A stretch of 64,000 bases of DNA. Origin: Aquanectria penicillioides. Taxonomy: Eukaryota; Ascomycota; Sordariomycetes; Hypocreales; Nectriaceae. Position numbers and translations under genes: made by a program. The notes beneath the pieces are model-generated. The model searched no databases and had not been told where the DNA came from. It saw only the letters and a list, made by a program, of their open reading frames with translations. The stretch is taken from the NCBI GenBank assembly GCA_003415625.1, contig PYIU01000009.1, positions 1,488,001-1,552,000 on the forward strand. Direction: 5' to 3'. Position 1 is the stretch's first letter. Every line of letters starts with the position of its first letter. Below, piece after piece: positions 10,423-23,155 of this stretch.

Positions 10423-13030
10423 CTAAACGCTGTTTCGAGAGGCCTTCTGTGGCCGGTAGTTGGGCATCTCATCGAACCATCCCTGCGCCTCGTTGTATCT
10501 GTAGGCGTGGAATGCGATGCCATAGGGCTTGGGCTCAATGGCATAGAGCATGCCTAGGGGGACATCCATGTCTGTTATGTCCCCGAGAGAGAGATCCATA
10601 AAGTAGGCCATCAAGACTCTACAGACGGAACGGTGACCAATAATCATGACATGGTCTTCAATGCGCTCAACTTCTCGAACCATGTCGCGCAGACGGCTCA
10701 CAACCTGCAGGTAACCCTCGCCACCAACACCAGGATAAATGTAGTTGAGCTTGTCCCTTGCGCGCTTAGAATAGTCCTCAGGGTGGTTCTTGGCAATTTC
10801 GGCATATGTCATGCCCTCGAATTGACCAGCATTCATTTCGTTGAGCATCTCCCAGTTCTTTACATCGTAATCATCATCAGCCTCAAAGTATTCAGCCGTA
10901 TCCACGCTTCGCTGAAGCATAGATGTCCAAATACAAAAGTTCTTGTCGTCAAGTTCTCGGTTCATTTCTGGATAAGGAGGTGTGTTATCGCCAGGCAGAG
11001 GGGGGAATGATGCCTGAGCCAGTTTGTTCTTTTGCTCAATGAGCCATTGTTTGCGCTTATAGGTGATGAACTTGTGAAGTGCAAGGCCGTAGTAGTGACC
11101 GCGTTCAGTGAGAGATGAGTCGCCGCCAAGCTTTCCAAGTTCATTGTCGACACTCTGGCCGTGGCGAGTGATCCAGATTTGTCTAGGTGCAAGGTTGAAA
11201 CTTGCTAGATAATGGCTGATTCCATTGCTCAAGAAGCCCTTGAGTCGGTATTGGACCAGTTTTCTGCCGACATCAATCATCTAGAAGCTTGTCAGTCAAC
11301 CACGCCAATGTAGGCCAGAAGGGGGCGGGAAACACAAACCTGGATGTATTGCATGTCGTGTTTCTCTTCATAGTCACCCAGAGCCACATAGGCGCTTTCA
11401 TATGCAGCGACTCGCTTCTTAAAGTCGTCAAGGGACTTCTGGGGGTCCTTGTCGCGGTAATCGGGACCTGATAGCTTGAGGCGCATATTTGCTTCAAGCA
11501 GGTTAGGATCGTGGCAAATACTCTCAATGAAAAGAATGCCCAGTTTAGGCTCGCGTTCTCGGATACGGTCGACAATGTTATGGCGTCGCTCAATGGTACT
11601 GTTGGTTGCGTCGAGAATGCCAACAGCGCCTCCGTGAAGGAGGAGGTAATCCAGGAGCTCATCTAATGTGTCCATGGCGACCTGCTCTCGCATCGCCGCA
11701 GCGCTTTCATTCTTGGGGTCGAAAAATTGAGCAGATTGGTCAATCTCGTCTTTTTCTTTACCTTCAACATCGTTCAAATCAAGGACATCGGGCTCTCTCT
11801 GCTCCGGGGGAGTCTGGGGTGCAGGGATGCCATTCAGGAGAATAGAAGCAGCCTGGACAGGGGGGTCAAGGTGGCCTGGCTCTGGCATCAATTTCGGGTG
11901 AACAGGGACCTTCCGTCCTGCTGCAACGCGCCGCCTGTTGCCAACGTTGAAAATACGCGAGTCATGTTGTTGCCACGAAAGGTACCGTTGGAGCTTCTTG
12001 GTGATGTAGGATTTTCCACGCGCGGGCAATCCAACCATAATAATAACCAGCTTCGCAGCGACATCTCTTCGAGGGATTCTTCCATCGGGGGAGACTCTCG
12101 AACGTGTCATGCCAGGAATGTTGAGCGTCGTCGCATGGGGTCGGACTCTCGGGGTTTGACTGCCCGAGTTCTGTCGCACTGGGGGGCTGTTTCATGAGTC
12201 AGCGACACGCTTGTTAGGTGTAGGATCGACCGTCGGGCCCACGAAGCCCGAAGCCGGTGGTAGTAGTGCGACAATGCGACAAAATTGTCGTGAAGAAAGA
12301 AAAATAGATACCCAAGAGGTTACTTACATGCGCGGGGAGTTGGGCGCGGTCGATGTGACGCTGCGCGCATATGGAGGGGTGTCTGTCAGGTCACTCAGGC
12401 CGCGCAGCGCAGCGGCCATTGAAGGAAGCGAAGGTGGAGGAAGGTGATCATCGTCGACGCAAGGAGGGAGGACGGCGAAGTTGTTTTCGGATTCGACAGC
12501 CGTAGACGATGATGAAGAAGGCACCGGGGATTTGGGTGAAGACCTCGGCGAAGTCCTGGGCGACGCAGACGGGGAAAGACCCAGAAGGCTATGCATGACA
12601 AGCTTGGCCAGAGCCGACTGTTTTGATTGTTTGCGACCAGCGTCTGTGGCGAGGGGGAAAATAAGAACAGGTAAGCTTCTGTCTTCGCGGTTGTCGAGAT
12701 GAGGAGAAAGGAGGCGAGATGTAAGATGGAAAGAAGGCAATATGGTGCTGGCGGTGATGGTGGGTGGTGGTCTGTTGTGGTACAGAGAGGGAAGTGGGAG
12801 GAAGGAGGTGTGAGGCGCTGGCTGGCGGATTGCGACCAGCGATGATAAAGGTGGATAACAAAGGGGTATGCAAAGTCTATCAGGAGAAGGAGGCTCTAGG
12901 ACGAAAGAAAACGTCTATAGCAGGACAGTGACAATAGTGACGAGGATGGATAAAGTTGAGGATGACGACGGGGAAGGAGAAATAAGAAATGAGACATACC
13001 TGCTGGGGTCACCGGAATTGCTGAAGGCAT
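10423..13030 (-). CDS. bifunctional 6-phosphofructo-2-kinase / fructose-2,6-bisphosphatase
   Basis: Cytosolic enzyme that makes and probably breaks fructose-2,6-bisphosphate, the allosteric switch between glycolysis and gluconeogenesis. Exons: 13030-13000, 12643-12328, 12186-11340 and 11280-10423, totalling 683 residues; introns are 356, 141 and 59 nt. Exon 1 encodes only MPSAIPVTPA, joined in frame to DAGRKQSKQSALAKL. A Ser/Pro-rich N-terminal extension precedes the kinase, whose Walker A is GLPARGKSY at about residue 168. About 60 Pro-rich residues are inserted between FNVGNRRR and QFFDPKNE, compared with animal enzymes. The C-terminal phosphatase keeps RHGQS (catalytic His near 438), the acid in NEMNAGQFEGMTYAEI, and IGHRSV. 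Because the first His is present, it resembles yeast FBP26 rather than PFK26, which lacks that His. Retained kinase activity is inferred. Confidence 0.93.
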
Positions 13031-14710
13031 CTGAGCAGCAAGGGAGAACCGACTCCGAGGCGACGGAGAGGGCTCCAGATGATGAGTCGTCGCAAGCTTG
13101 TGCGGGAGCTGGCGCTGGGATTGGTGCTGAGGGCACCCGTCGAGGCCCTGGAAACCCTGGCAATGTGAGCCCTGTAAGCCCTGAGAGGCCGCTCTGCGGC
13201 AGCTGCAGCTGCAGCAGTGACTCCTACTTACAGTGGCTGGCCGCCCAATCCAGCGGCAGGGATTACAGCCCCAGCGAAGCCGGCTTGCTGGGTGGGCGCG
13301 GTGGGCGCAGTGGGCCGCAGGGGGCGACTGCAGGTGGGCTCCAGTGGAATCCAGTTGTAACTTCAGTGGACCACCAGTGCGCGACCAGTGGTGAGTGGTG
13401 GATAGGCTTTCCAGATCCAAGCGGTGATGGTGATGGTCCAGGTTTGTTTTTTTTGGCGCCTGGGCGCTGACCCTCTTGGCTCACTGCAGGTCGAGGACGT
13501 CAGTGGGCAGCTGCGGGGGCGACTCGAGGGTGGTGGGAATGACCCAAGCCAAGTTGGGTGGCGTTTTCGGGGCGTTCGGGGCGCTCGGGGCTCTTCTCGG
13601 TGCTGTTGCTGGAGCCCGCTTGCGCTACAGCCTGTTTGCAGCAAGTCGCAGCGGAATGTCGTAGCGCTTGGGACGGAGGTGCCGCACTAATGTGCTCTCT
13701 GAGATGTGCGTGTGGGGATGGGAGGGGACGAGGGACGAGAAGGACGACCCTAACTACCTGAAATGGTGTTGGTGCAATCTGAAAGGTAGGGCTTGGCTAC
13801 CTTTTGATTGTATGTGTAAGTTGTTGAATGCGAGGGAGGAGTAAGGAGATGAGAGGAGAAAGGGGGGGCCCTTGTTGAGGCGGGACGATTGATGAGACGA
13901 GACGTCGTTGAGTGTTGGATTTGGACTCTCGTACGTATGCCGTCTTGGTCGATTTCTTTTTTTAAGTGTAGCTCGTATGTGCGTATAATGCCATGTAATA
14001 CGTTGCGTTGCGTTGTTCGTTTCGTGTTGCAGGCGGCCCGGCTTGGCTGTGCATAAGTGCTGGGTCTTTGGGGGTCTTTTCCCGCTCTGACCGTAATACT
14101 TGGCAGACGTATATGTATCACTCGCAGGATTGATGCACCGAAGATCGTTCTTTGTTTGTCGTGTCGTGTTGAGGCTGAATACGTCACAGAAAAATGATTG
14201 TCTTTCGTCTTCTTTCTCAGGCTGTGCCCTGCTATGCAAGTTGAAAAAGAGGCAACCTGCAATTATAATTATAGTGGTCGCGTCGAAACGCCCATGCCGG
14301 ATGGTTGCTTGGGTGTTTGGTTGCCCTGACGGGGGTGCTCGTCCTGGTCAGGAGAGCGATGAGGCAGAGTGAGGTGATGTGAGGTGGTCCGTGGTCCTGG
14401 TCGCGCGGTGGACGTGGATGTGGATGGTGAGCCCCAAGTCAAATATGTATTTTCCCAAACTTTGCCGCCGAGCAAGCTTCATCACTCAGCTCCTCTTCAA
14501 GCCCCCCCCCCCCACGTAGGGGGACGTGGTCGACTCGTACATATGTATTCAAGGTTTCACTCTTAGGCCCTGCCCATACCCTGGACCAAGACTTCCGCCC
14601 AATACCTACCAGCGACCATCCATCCATCCTCTCCGTCTTCCTCGCTATCTTTTTTAGTCCCGTGGCGCCTTGCCCGTGTAAGTTGGGCCGCGTGCTTTCA
14701 GAAGCTAGAG

Positions 14711-14765
<55 letters not shown>

Positions 14766-17700
14766 ATGGGTGGGTGGTGGGCGTTGAGTAAGAGGGACGG
14801 TGGGAGAGAGCTGCACCTCGGTGAGCCTGGCCCGACCTCATCGGCCTACTCTCCGTCCAAACTTACATCATTGTACATCCCGATCCTACCTTCGTACCTT
14901 GCGCCTCCCGCTCAGGCGGTGTCGCATATGTGAGAGACCTACGAGATACTCGGTCCCGGTACCTGCTCTCTCCCCCAAAGGACATTATCTTGAGCTGCCG
15001 CAGATACATAATGGCCGAGATCGAGGGGTACGAAGGGGCCCAGATATTCGTCCCCCCAAGATCCTCCGTCCAAGTCCCAAGATTCACGGAATGCCTACCC
15101 GCCAGCCCTGGTCCCTACCACATAAACAATAACATGTAATGTACCGTATATCCAGGCCATGGCATCGCATGTCATGACCTGGCATCGCATGGTCTCGCAC
15201 GGCATCAGAATCCTGGGTCATGGAAGCCTTCCTCCGCCGCCCATCGGGTCTGCCCCGAGTAAGCCGCTGCCCGTAGGCCCCAAGTCTTCAGGGTCTTGGA
15301 TTCGTCGGGACCGTCCCCCTTGTTGGCCTCCTCTCTCGAGGCAAAATTCCCAAAAGCCCAGAGGCCCAAAGAAGAGGTCCGCCCCAGGCGGTTCCAGAGG
15401 GCGCCAAGCGCACGCTGGCGGAGCCCAAGCTACCTGTCCCGGCTGGGTCACCGCGGTGGCGCGGGACCATGAGCCCATCCATCACAGTTGGCTCCCACAC
15501 GCCGAACTTTGAGTGGGTGCCAGACCCCAGTCCACCTCCAAACTCACCGAGGCGCTCGCCGTGGCACATCTCCGTCTCCTTTCGCTTGTCTTGCCCGAGC
15601 TGAGATGCACCGGGGCATTCGGGGGCGGGGGTGGTGAGGTGGTGAGGACACGGCTTAGGATTGATCGTCGTTGTCATCCATCGTCGTAGCCTTTCGTAAC
15701 AGCCCCTATTGACGTACGATTTGCCCACAGATGCGCCGTCAAAGCCATCGAGGCGAAACGAGGCAGGGCGAGGCGAAGTGAAGCTCGATGGATGCTATGC
15801 GCAGGGCTACCAACACTCAGTCCAGTAAAGCTGCAATCTGTTCGCAGCATGCAAAATGCGACCAGGGCATATCCTGGACTCCTGGGCCCATCTGCAGCAG
15901 AGACCCATTCCCCATTTCTCCCTCTGGGAGGCACTGAGGCTTACCTAGGCCATATCGAGTCAAGACCCTGTGGCTTTCCAAAAAGTCTGCGCACTACTGT
16001 GGCCCAGGACCTTCTTTTTGGACAATCGAAGCTCACAAACCTTCCTACGAAACCATATCATACCCAAAAGAGTCAACGACCTGTCATCAAGCTCCGATTT
16101 CGCCGCTGCGGGGGAAAGAGGGGGGGAAAATACAGCCAAGCGTGGGAAAATACCAGTCCCCCACCTTTGTCCCATCTATCTGCTTCCGCCGTTAAAATTA
16201 CCTTCGAGGTATTCGTAAGACAAAATGCCACCAGCGGCCACGACCGCCCAGGGCGCATGGTGAGTTGTGGCTACGCATCTGAGTCACTCTCCAATACTTT
16301 GTGCCCCGAAATGGGCCCAGGCAAAGCTTCAGGCGGGCGGATGTCTGCTTCCTGACCATCTCATTGATCGCCTACACCTAGTGACCAAGCAACCGCGGCA
16401 AGCATCTAGCAAGCATTAGAAAGCAGTGACAAGCATCTGGCATGCTCATCCTCGTTCCCCGACCGTGCCTAATGAGCTGGCCCGCGGCGCTGGGCCTGCC
16501 TCCCTGTGCTTCCTTGGCTCCCCGGAGTGCTGGCCCTTGAGTGTCGTTCGAGAAACCCGTCAGGGCCTGGTCGGAACCTTACGAGTCTGATGAGTCCCGG
16601 AAGCCTTGACGTTGTAGTCTCAGTCTAAACAAAAAAAAATGAAAAAAAAAAATGAAAATTACAGGGAAATACGAGCCGAACCACAGTCTCGGACTTACTT
16701 TTGCCGCCTCCCTTTTCGTTTCTTTTGTAGGATGTGCTGTGACACACGAGTCTGGTGTTGGTAACCCATCTGTAGGTTGTCAATTTGGACATTTGGAGGC
16801 CCAGGGCCCTGACCTTGAGGCGCGGGAGTAATCCCGATAGGCCTCACAGCCTCGTCGACACGATCCTAACTTCCGTCTTTGATTCGAGGGGGCCTGCCAT
16901 CATGTGAGAATTTGCGCAGGCATTGCGTTTTCAGGCAGTCTCACAATGGGATGTTTTGCGAGTCCTTGTCAGCAATGACACACTCGTTATACGGTCCTCG
17001 CCCAACGTCAGCGACGCGTGCAATTCTCCGGCGGCTGAGACCACTGTCTTGCCCAGGCGTGCCCATCTCCGACAATCTCTGCTATCTTTGGGTGTCTCTC
17101 TTCACTTAGGCTTGATTTGTCCTGCGACCGTTCTCACGGCAATTGCCGAAATTTCTTTGGCTATTTACTGGCCCCCAGCCATAACCACGCCGATACTTGA
17201 CACTTGTGATCGCTGTCGTAGTGTGCCTCTCTCAGTGAGATGTTTGATATTCGGACCCGTCCCAGAGTCCCCAAGTATTCCTGGCAATATCGACTGACAT
17301 GCAAAACCGAGTATCAATACCCGCGACGACTATTAGTCTCATTCCTTGTTTGATTTTCGGAACCTCAAAACAATAATCGACTTGCATCGGCCATCAAATT
17401 CCGTCGTCAGGTCTGGTAGGCTCGCTTGGGCTTCAATGCCCGAAACCCCCATCCCACATGTGTAAGATATCTTTCCCCCAATCTTGTTCACATGCCAGGC
17501 TCCCACATTCTTCCATCGGTTGGGGAGGCAAGGAGGAACGCCGGCGCGACGGCAGCAAATCGCTGCTGTGCGGGGGATGAGGGAGGGTTGCAGGATGGCT
17601 ACGGAGCTTCCCAAAACAAGGCAGCGCAAGCACCCCAACCTTTCGGACCATCTACTCAGGCAAAAGAGCCGGCCAGGGTTCGACATCGAGTGGGGAGAGC

Positions 17701-19201
17701 GGGGTTGACCATGACATGTTGCCGTTTGGAGGACGAGTTTGGAGGCCGAGGTGGAGGGTGATAATGACCTCGACGGATTCCGGTTTGCGAATCCCATGTG
17801 GAGTGTTGCTACCCAGCCAGGCTACCCAACGGAGCTCCATACATGGAGGAAGGCAGAATCATAGCACCATTGTAATTTATCGTCTGTGTAATTCCCTGAT
17901 GATTGAAATGAGAGTCAATGTGTGCTGCCTTTGTTGGAAGACCATCGTAACATGGAGGCGAAGTTCAGATGCCAAGGCGGGGTTGAGTCTGGAGATTGCT
18001 TGCTCATGCCGGCTCCGCGAGCTATCGACGGCAAGCTCAGTTAGATCAACTATCGTGGGGAACTAGAAAGATTACTATGCATACTAAGATTGATGAGGTG
18101 ACCGAATTCTTTCTCCCTCAATGTCGCCCAGGTCCAGCCCGTTTTCATGAGGGGCCGTTTTTGGCTAAATGGGATCCCAAAGTCCCTGCAGGTTTGTGTG
18201 TGGCTGAGCTGCTGTCAAAGCCACACATGGCCCATGCAGATGCCACACTTGGAGTTCCACTTGGCAGAAACTATCACAACCTCAAATCTCCGGTGGGCAG
18301 TGTGAATTGAATTGTACAGTGCAAGGGCAAGCAATGAAACCTACATTTTGTGTTACAGAGTACGCCCATGCTAATCCAGTGCACCGAGGAGACTTTTCTC
18401 TGGTTCAGAGTACCTTCAAAGGCTGGATTGCACTAAATTGCAAGCACTTGCCGTCGCTTGCTCATCTAGCAAACAAACTGACACTCTACCCTAACGAGGG
18501 GACGTCTTGATTCACATCACCCTCGAAGCATTGGGCACGCATCTCTAACGGGTGTGTAGATTTATTGTGTGGTCAGTTGGTGCTCAGCCAACAAGTTTCA
18601 ACCGCCAGTTGCCAGCACCTGTCGCGCCAGCCACGGATGGTGACAAAGTCTGCGATTCTACCTAAAACTCACAACACTGCCTTCAACACTGCCTTCAACA
18701 CCATCTTTTCATATATTGTGTCTCACCAATCTGGGCACTTTCCAAATCACATTAAAAAAATTATTGGAAAGCGATCTTCTCTCCAGAAAGCAGAGGAAAG
18801 TGACTCGACATTTACCTCTAGGGTGGCGTTACATCACCAATTTCTTTTCAACATTTCGGCCAAATTCAGTCGGTCACTTTGGGAAGGCTCGGCGGGGAGT
18901 AGTGTGGGCTTTTGGTAGCTTCTGGGTTGAATATTGCGGTTGCACTTGCCTTCCTGACCGCAACGTGTGCAGTTCCAGCAACCTATTAGTCGTGTTCTGT
19001 GGAAATCCGATTTCCTCAACCTCAACGACACATTTTGCTCACTTAACACCCTCCTGTTCTATCTTTTCACAACACTGCGTACCTAGACCTTCGCAAACCC
19101 ACAGCTCCCGGGCATCTCCAAAGCCTCTTTAGCTGGACGAACAAGGTACTTTCTGCATAGAGTTGTGACCCTACACGTTGCACAAGGCATGAGCGGACTG
19201 T
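13031..19201. other. 6-kb gene-free region upstream of PFK-2 and TAD3
   Basis: The left part should be the promoter and leader of the PFK-2 gene (starts 13030, minus); the right end is the promoter of TAD3. Between them no conserved protein or RNA is visible. It contains a (TG)26 tract at 14713-14764, a C-run near 14502-14512, short direct repeats of CAAGCATCT around 16400-16440, and A-rich tracts at 16629-16652. Confidence 0.5.
14713..14764. repeat. (TG)26 microsatellite
   Basis: A perfect 52-nt alternating purine-pyrimidine tract in intergenic DNA. It is a likely polymorphic locus; alternating TG can adopt left-handed DNA. Confidence 0.97.
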
Positions 19202-20631
19202 ATGACTGATTGTGGCACAGCACTCGATCAACGCGGCGGTCAACTATCGTCCAATAACGACAAGATGACGCCTGCTGAAGCTTCTGGCGGATCGAACTCT
19301 GCCAAGGAACCATCAAATACGTCCCAGTCTGCAAAGCCTGAGATTCAAGGACCCTGCGAGGTTGCCCCTAACCCCTTGGTTGACGATCTGAACCCGACAA
19401 ACCTCCGCCGCGGAGTTCTGATCCCTCTCAAGACAACACAAGAAGTCCGTCAAGACCACGTCATTGCCCAGGCATGGATTACAAGAGCTCCCACCAAGCA
19501 GGCCAACGATGTCATAACGTTCGTTCCCTTCCCTTCAACTCTCGAGTCGCAGTTTCTCTTACGACTCACCAGATTCAACCACTAACATTATCCAGGGCCT
19601 TGAGGAATATGCGACCTGATGCTAGTGCTAATCCCCTACCTCATCTTCGCAGATGCTCTAAGCCAGCCGATCTTCCCGCTCACCTCAAGACCCAGTTCAT
19701 GAATGACAGCCCGATTGGCCGTCAGATTCATACCGCAAAATCGACGTGGATCTACATCATTGTTGGCGAGGTCAAAGATTTTAGTCGAGAGGATATCACC
19801 AATGCTATATCTGAGATTGAGGAGCTCGAGAAAGACTTGTTCGTCTTCACCATTCCTATTCCCCTGTTGGCTCCCACCTCCCAGGTCCAAGCAGCCATGT
19901 GGTCATCGCAATTCTGGCCTACGGTCTATCGGAAGAACAACCCTCTTGGACCTCACCCAAGTATTGTTGCACGCGCAACAGATGAAATTAAGGATGATGC
20001 CTCGCTTTGGATGGCACTTGCATATCGCGTTGCCCTCCAGGCTAAGGAGGCAGGCATTGGCGAGGCGATAGGGGCCGTCATCGTTCAACGAGATGGAGGA
20101 AAAGCAGAACTCGTTGGACTGGCTGGGGATGCCCGCTGGCACCAGGAGTCTAGCTGTGATTTCCTCGGCTCGAGCAATCCAATGACGCACTGTGTCCTTC
20201 GAGCTATCAGCATGGTTGCCCAGAAACTGGTTCGACATGAACGGCACGCTGCTGGCCTGCCGGTGACCGTCCCGAACATTGAGTATGACGCGTTCCAAGA
20301 TGCTCCGCTGACGGAGTTGGAGAAGAAATGTTTTGAGCAAGATCACCCGAACAAGGACGGATATCTGTGCCATAGTTTGGAACTCTACGTCACCCATGAG
20401 CCGTGTGTCTCTTGCTCCATGGGGATTCTGCACTCCCGAATGGGCAGGGCGGTGTTTTGCAATCACATTCCTCGCACCGGAGGGCTGAGCTCGGATGATC
20501 GTCCTGATGGAGGTGGACGAGGACTGGGACTATTCTGGAGACGCGAGCTCAACTGGAGCTTGATGGCATGGGAATGGGAGCGTGAGGGCGTTCCCGACCT
20601 GCCTGCTCTTGATCCCACCACTCATGTTTAG
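19202..20631 (+). CDS. TAD3: tRNA-specific adenosine deaminase, non-catalytic subunit
   Basis: Partner of TAD2 in the heterodimer that converts A34 to inosine in tRNA anticodons. Exon 1 is 19202-19518 and exon 2 is 19596-20631, with a 77-nt intron (GTTCGT ... CCAG); the junction reads DVITALRNMRPDASANPLPHL in frame. Two starts are possible: ATG 19202 (450 residues, poor context) and ATG 19265 (429 residues, A at -3), of which I favour the second. The deaminase fold lies in the C-terminal half: THCVLRAISM takes the place of the catalytic H-A-E, so the acid is Val, and the zinc cysteines are in HEPCVSCSMGILHSRMGR. Loss of the glutamate together with an intact PCxxC is the hallmark of TAD3/ADAT3. 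The N-terminal half (RRGVLIPLKTTQEVRQDHVI) is the weakly conserved tRNA-binding part. Confidence 0.9.
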
Positions 20632-21232
20632 GATTACCACCTCCGAGGTCCATACGAGACTTGGTCACTGCCGGGTGTGAGGCAAGGTGCCGAACATAAT
20701 GGGACGGCGACATGAGGGCAAACGCCGATACAAGGGCAAATGATAGATACATCACTAGGTGCAAAAGGAAAAGAGTATCGGCTAACACGGGTGCACGCAG
20801 TGCGATATGATGAGTCGGCTGTCCTCCTCCAGTGCTTGACAAGGGGGGCTATTCTGGTCTACCAGCAGCTGGAGCTTTGGTTCAGGGACATGCAGAGGGA
20901 TTAGATAGGCCTCGGTGCTCCAAAAGAGTGGTTGGAACTGGGCCGTCGCAGGCCGTGTAGCAATAATAGCTGGGACGGGAGGACGATGGCAAAACGGAGG
21001 GGGCCAGTAGGGGCGGTAATGATGAAAGAAGCAAACAAACTGGCAGAGGCATGCAGAAATGATGTATCGGCCAGGGCCTCTTGTTTTCCAGTAGGGAATA
21101 TCCATGGACGAAGACTAAAATATTTGCTTTGCCAAGTAAGTGCGTGAAAACAAAGGGAAAACGCTATGAACTATGGATAGGGAGAGAACAAACGAACAAA
21201 CAAAGAAAGGAAGCAAGCAAGACTGAAGGAAC

Positions 21233-21276
<44 letters not shown>

Positions 21277-22089
21277 CTGAGAGTCTCAGCCTCCCTCTCT
21301 CTTTCTTTCTCACGTCTTGCCCTTGTATAACCGCGGCATTGGAGTGCGGCAATGTGGGCATGGGGCCCTGGCCTCACGGGCTCCAGTTGCCCCTCTTTGT
21401 TGGTCCGTATTCTGAGTGGAGGGTGGTGAATTTCGGTTTGGTTCCCCTCCCTGGAGAGCGCGCCTACACCTGTGGGCGCCTACTCCTGGGCCTGCACGCT
21501 ACTACCTGGTGACCAGGACGCTCCGCTACGCGGCAGCTCCAGTGCTCTCAGCACCCAGCACACAGCACCCAGCACCCAGCACCCAGCGCTCAGCAGCACC
21601 CACCACGACAGACCTCCCTGCCCGGCCGGCCATCTTTTTGCCTCGCCTCTCTGCCTGCCCACGCCCACGCCCGCGTCCACGCCCCATCTGCGCCTACGCC
21701 GACACCTACGCCGAGACCTGCAAACAAAGCACCAGACTTGACGCAGGGTTTTCACCTCTAGACTTGGTAACGGTTTTGGGGTTCCCTCCGCCATGCGGCT
21801 CCTTTGACTCCTTGGCCGCAGCTCTCAGCCTCGCGCAAACATCGCCCACCGCGGCTCCCACTGCCTAAGCAGCCCCATCATCAACGGATTCCACCTCTCC
21901 CTCGTCCGCTCTCCTGCCCAAGCCGTCCGTTTTATATCTTCCGCGGCGCCATCTCGGGCGCAGGGTCATGGGCCAAGCCCTCCCGATCTCTCCATCTTCG
22001 ACTTCCTCCACTCCACTCGAGCTACCCACCCCGCTGGCGTCCGTTACGAACACAACCTCCTCCACCACAACCGCGAGCACCACCCCGAT
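20632..22089. other. intergenic region with GA/CT inverted repeat
   Basis: This is the 3' flank of TAD3 and the promoter of the RNase H1 gene. A long GA tract running into a CT tract lies at 21233-21310, and a C-rich, pyrimidine-rich leader covers 21500-22080. No gene is seen. Confidence 0.55.
21233..21310. repeat. GA/CT inverted repeat (potential hairpin)
   Basis: A purine tract (GAAA and GA repeats) is followed by its complementary pyrimidine tract. The centre is a perfect inverted repeat, GAGGCTGAGA then one base then TCTCAGCCTC (21273-21293). With one mismatch the pairing extends to about 21264-21302. Confidence 0.8.
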
Positions 22090-23155
22090 ATGAACAAGAA
22101 GCGCGCCGCCCCAGTGGCCACATCTGCCGCGGCAGGCTCGTCTAAGAAGCGGAAAGTGGACAATGTGCAGAAGTTCTACGCTGTGAAGGCTGGGTTCCAT
22201 CCCGGCGTCTATCTGACGTATGCCGAATGTCAGAAGCAAACCGCGGGGTTCAAGGGAGCAGTGTGTGAGTAGATTTTTTTTTAATCCGGGCCCGGAAGGG
22301 GAGCCATGGGTTTATTACTGGGAGGGGAGATTATGCTGATGTCTCGTGTGCCAATAGTTAAATCATTCACGTCAAGAGAGGATGCAGCAGATTTCGTGGC
22401 CGGCAAAAAAGTCGTGTCGTCGTCCAACGAGCCGGACAAGTTCTACGCCGTGGCTGTGGGCAGCCCACGGGTATCTACACGGACTGGACGGAAGCCTCGG
22501 AAGCTATCAAGGGCGTCAAGGGCCCCAAATACAAGCGATTTGGGACGCGAGCGGAAGCCGTCGCATACATCAGGCAGTTTGGCAGTCGTGAGGCTATTGA
22601 GGCCCTCGGAGAGGACATTATCGAGCCTGAACCCAAGAACCCCCCGTGAAAAAAGCCAAGCCAGTCCCTAAAAAGCAACCTGTGGAAACGGGGCCCCAGG
22701 AGGACATCCTCAAGATTTACACAGACGGCAGCAGTCTAGCCAACGGCAAGAAGGGCTCTCGGGCGGGGTTGGGCGTCTTCTTTGGCAACGGAGACCCGCG
22801 TAACTTGTCGGAACGACTACCAGGCGAGCCGCAAACGAACCAGCGGGCCGAGTTGATGGCGATGCTCCGAGCGCTCGAGATTTCGCCCTTGGACCAGACG
22901 GTACAGATCTTCAGCGACAGTCAGTACTCTATCAATTGTGTGACGCAGTGGGCGCTTAGCTGGGAACGCAAGGGCTGGAAAACCGCGGCGGGCGAGGATG
23001 TCAAGAACCAGGACATCATCCGTGACGTGCTGGCCAAGATGGCCGAGCGCACTAAGGCCGGCTCTAATACCTATTTCCAGTGGGTGAAGGGACATGCTAC
23101 TGACCGAGGCAACATCGCCGCAGACCGACTGGCGGTTTTAGGCGCACGCATGTAG
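22090..23155 (+). CDS. RNH1: ribonuclease H1 with viroplasmin domains (frame disrupted)
   Basis: Type 1 RNase H, which degrades RNA in RNA:DNA hybrids. Exon 1 starts at 22090 (MNKKRAAPVATSAAAG), has a basic SSKKRKVDN stretch that could be a nuclear signal, and then the first hybrid-binding (caulimovirus viroplasmin-like) domain KFYAVKAGFHPGVYLTYAEC. A second such domain follows the intron (KFYAVAVG ... YTDWTEASEAIKGVKG). The catalytic domain keeps all four acids: YTDGSS, NQRAELMAML, FSDSQYSI and AADRLA. Three problems interrupt the frame: a missing base at GGG 22469-22471, another at C6 22640-22645, and a phase mismatch between the best donor (GTGAGT, 22263) and the best acceptor (CCAATAG, ends 22357). 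With the frame repaired the protein would be about 324 residues. It may be a real pseudogene, but homopolymer errors are likelier. Confidence 0.88.
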
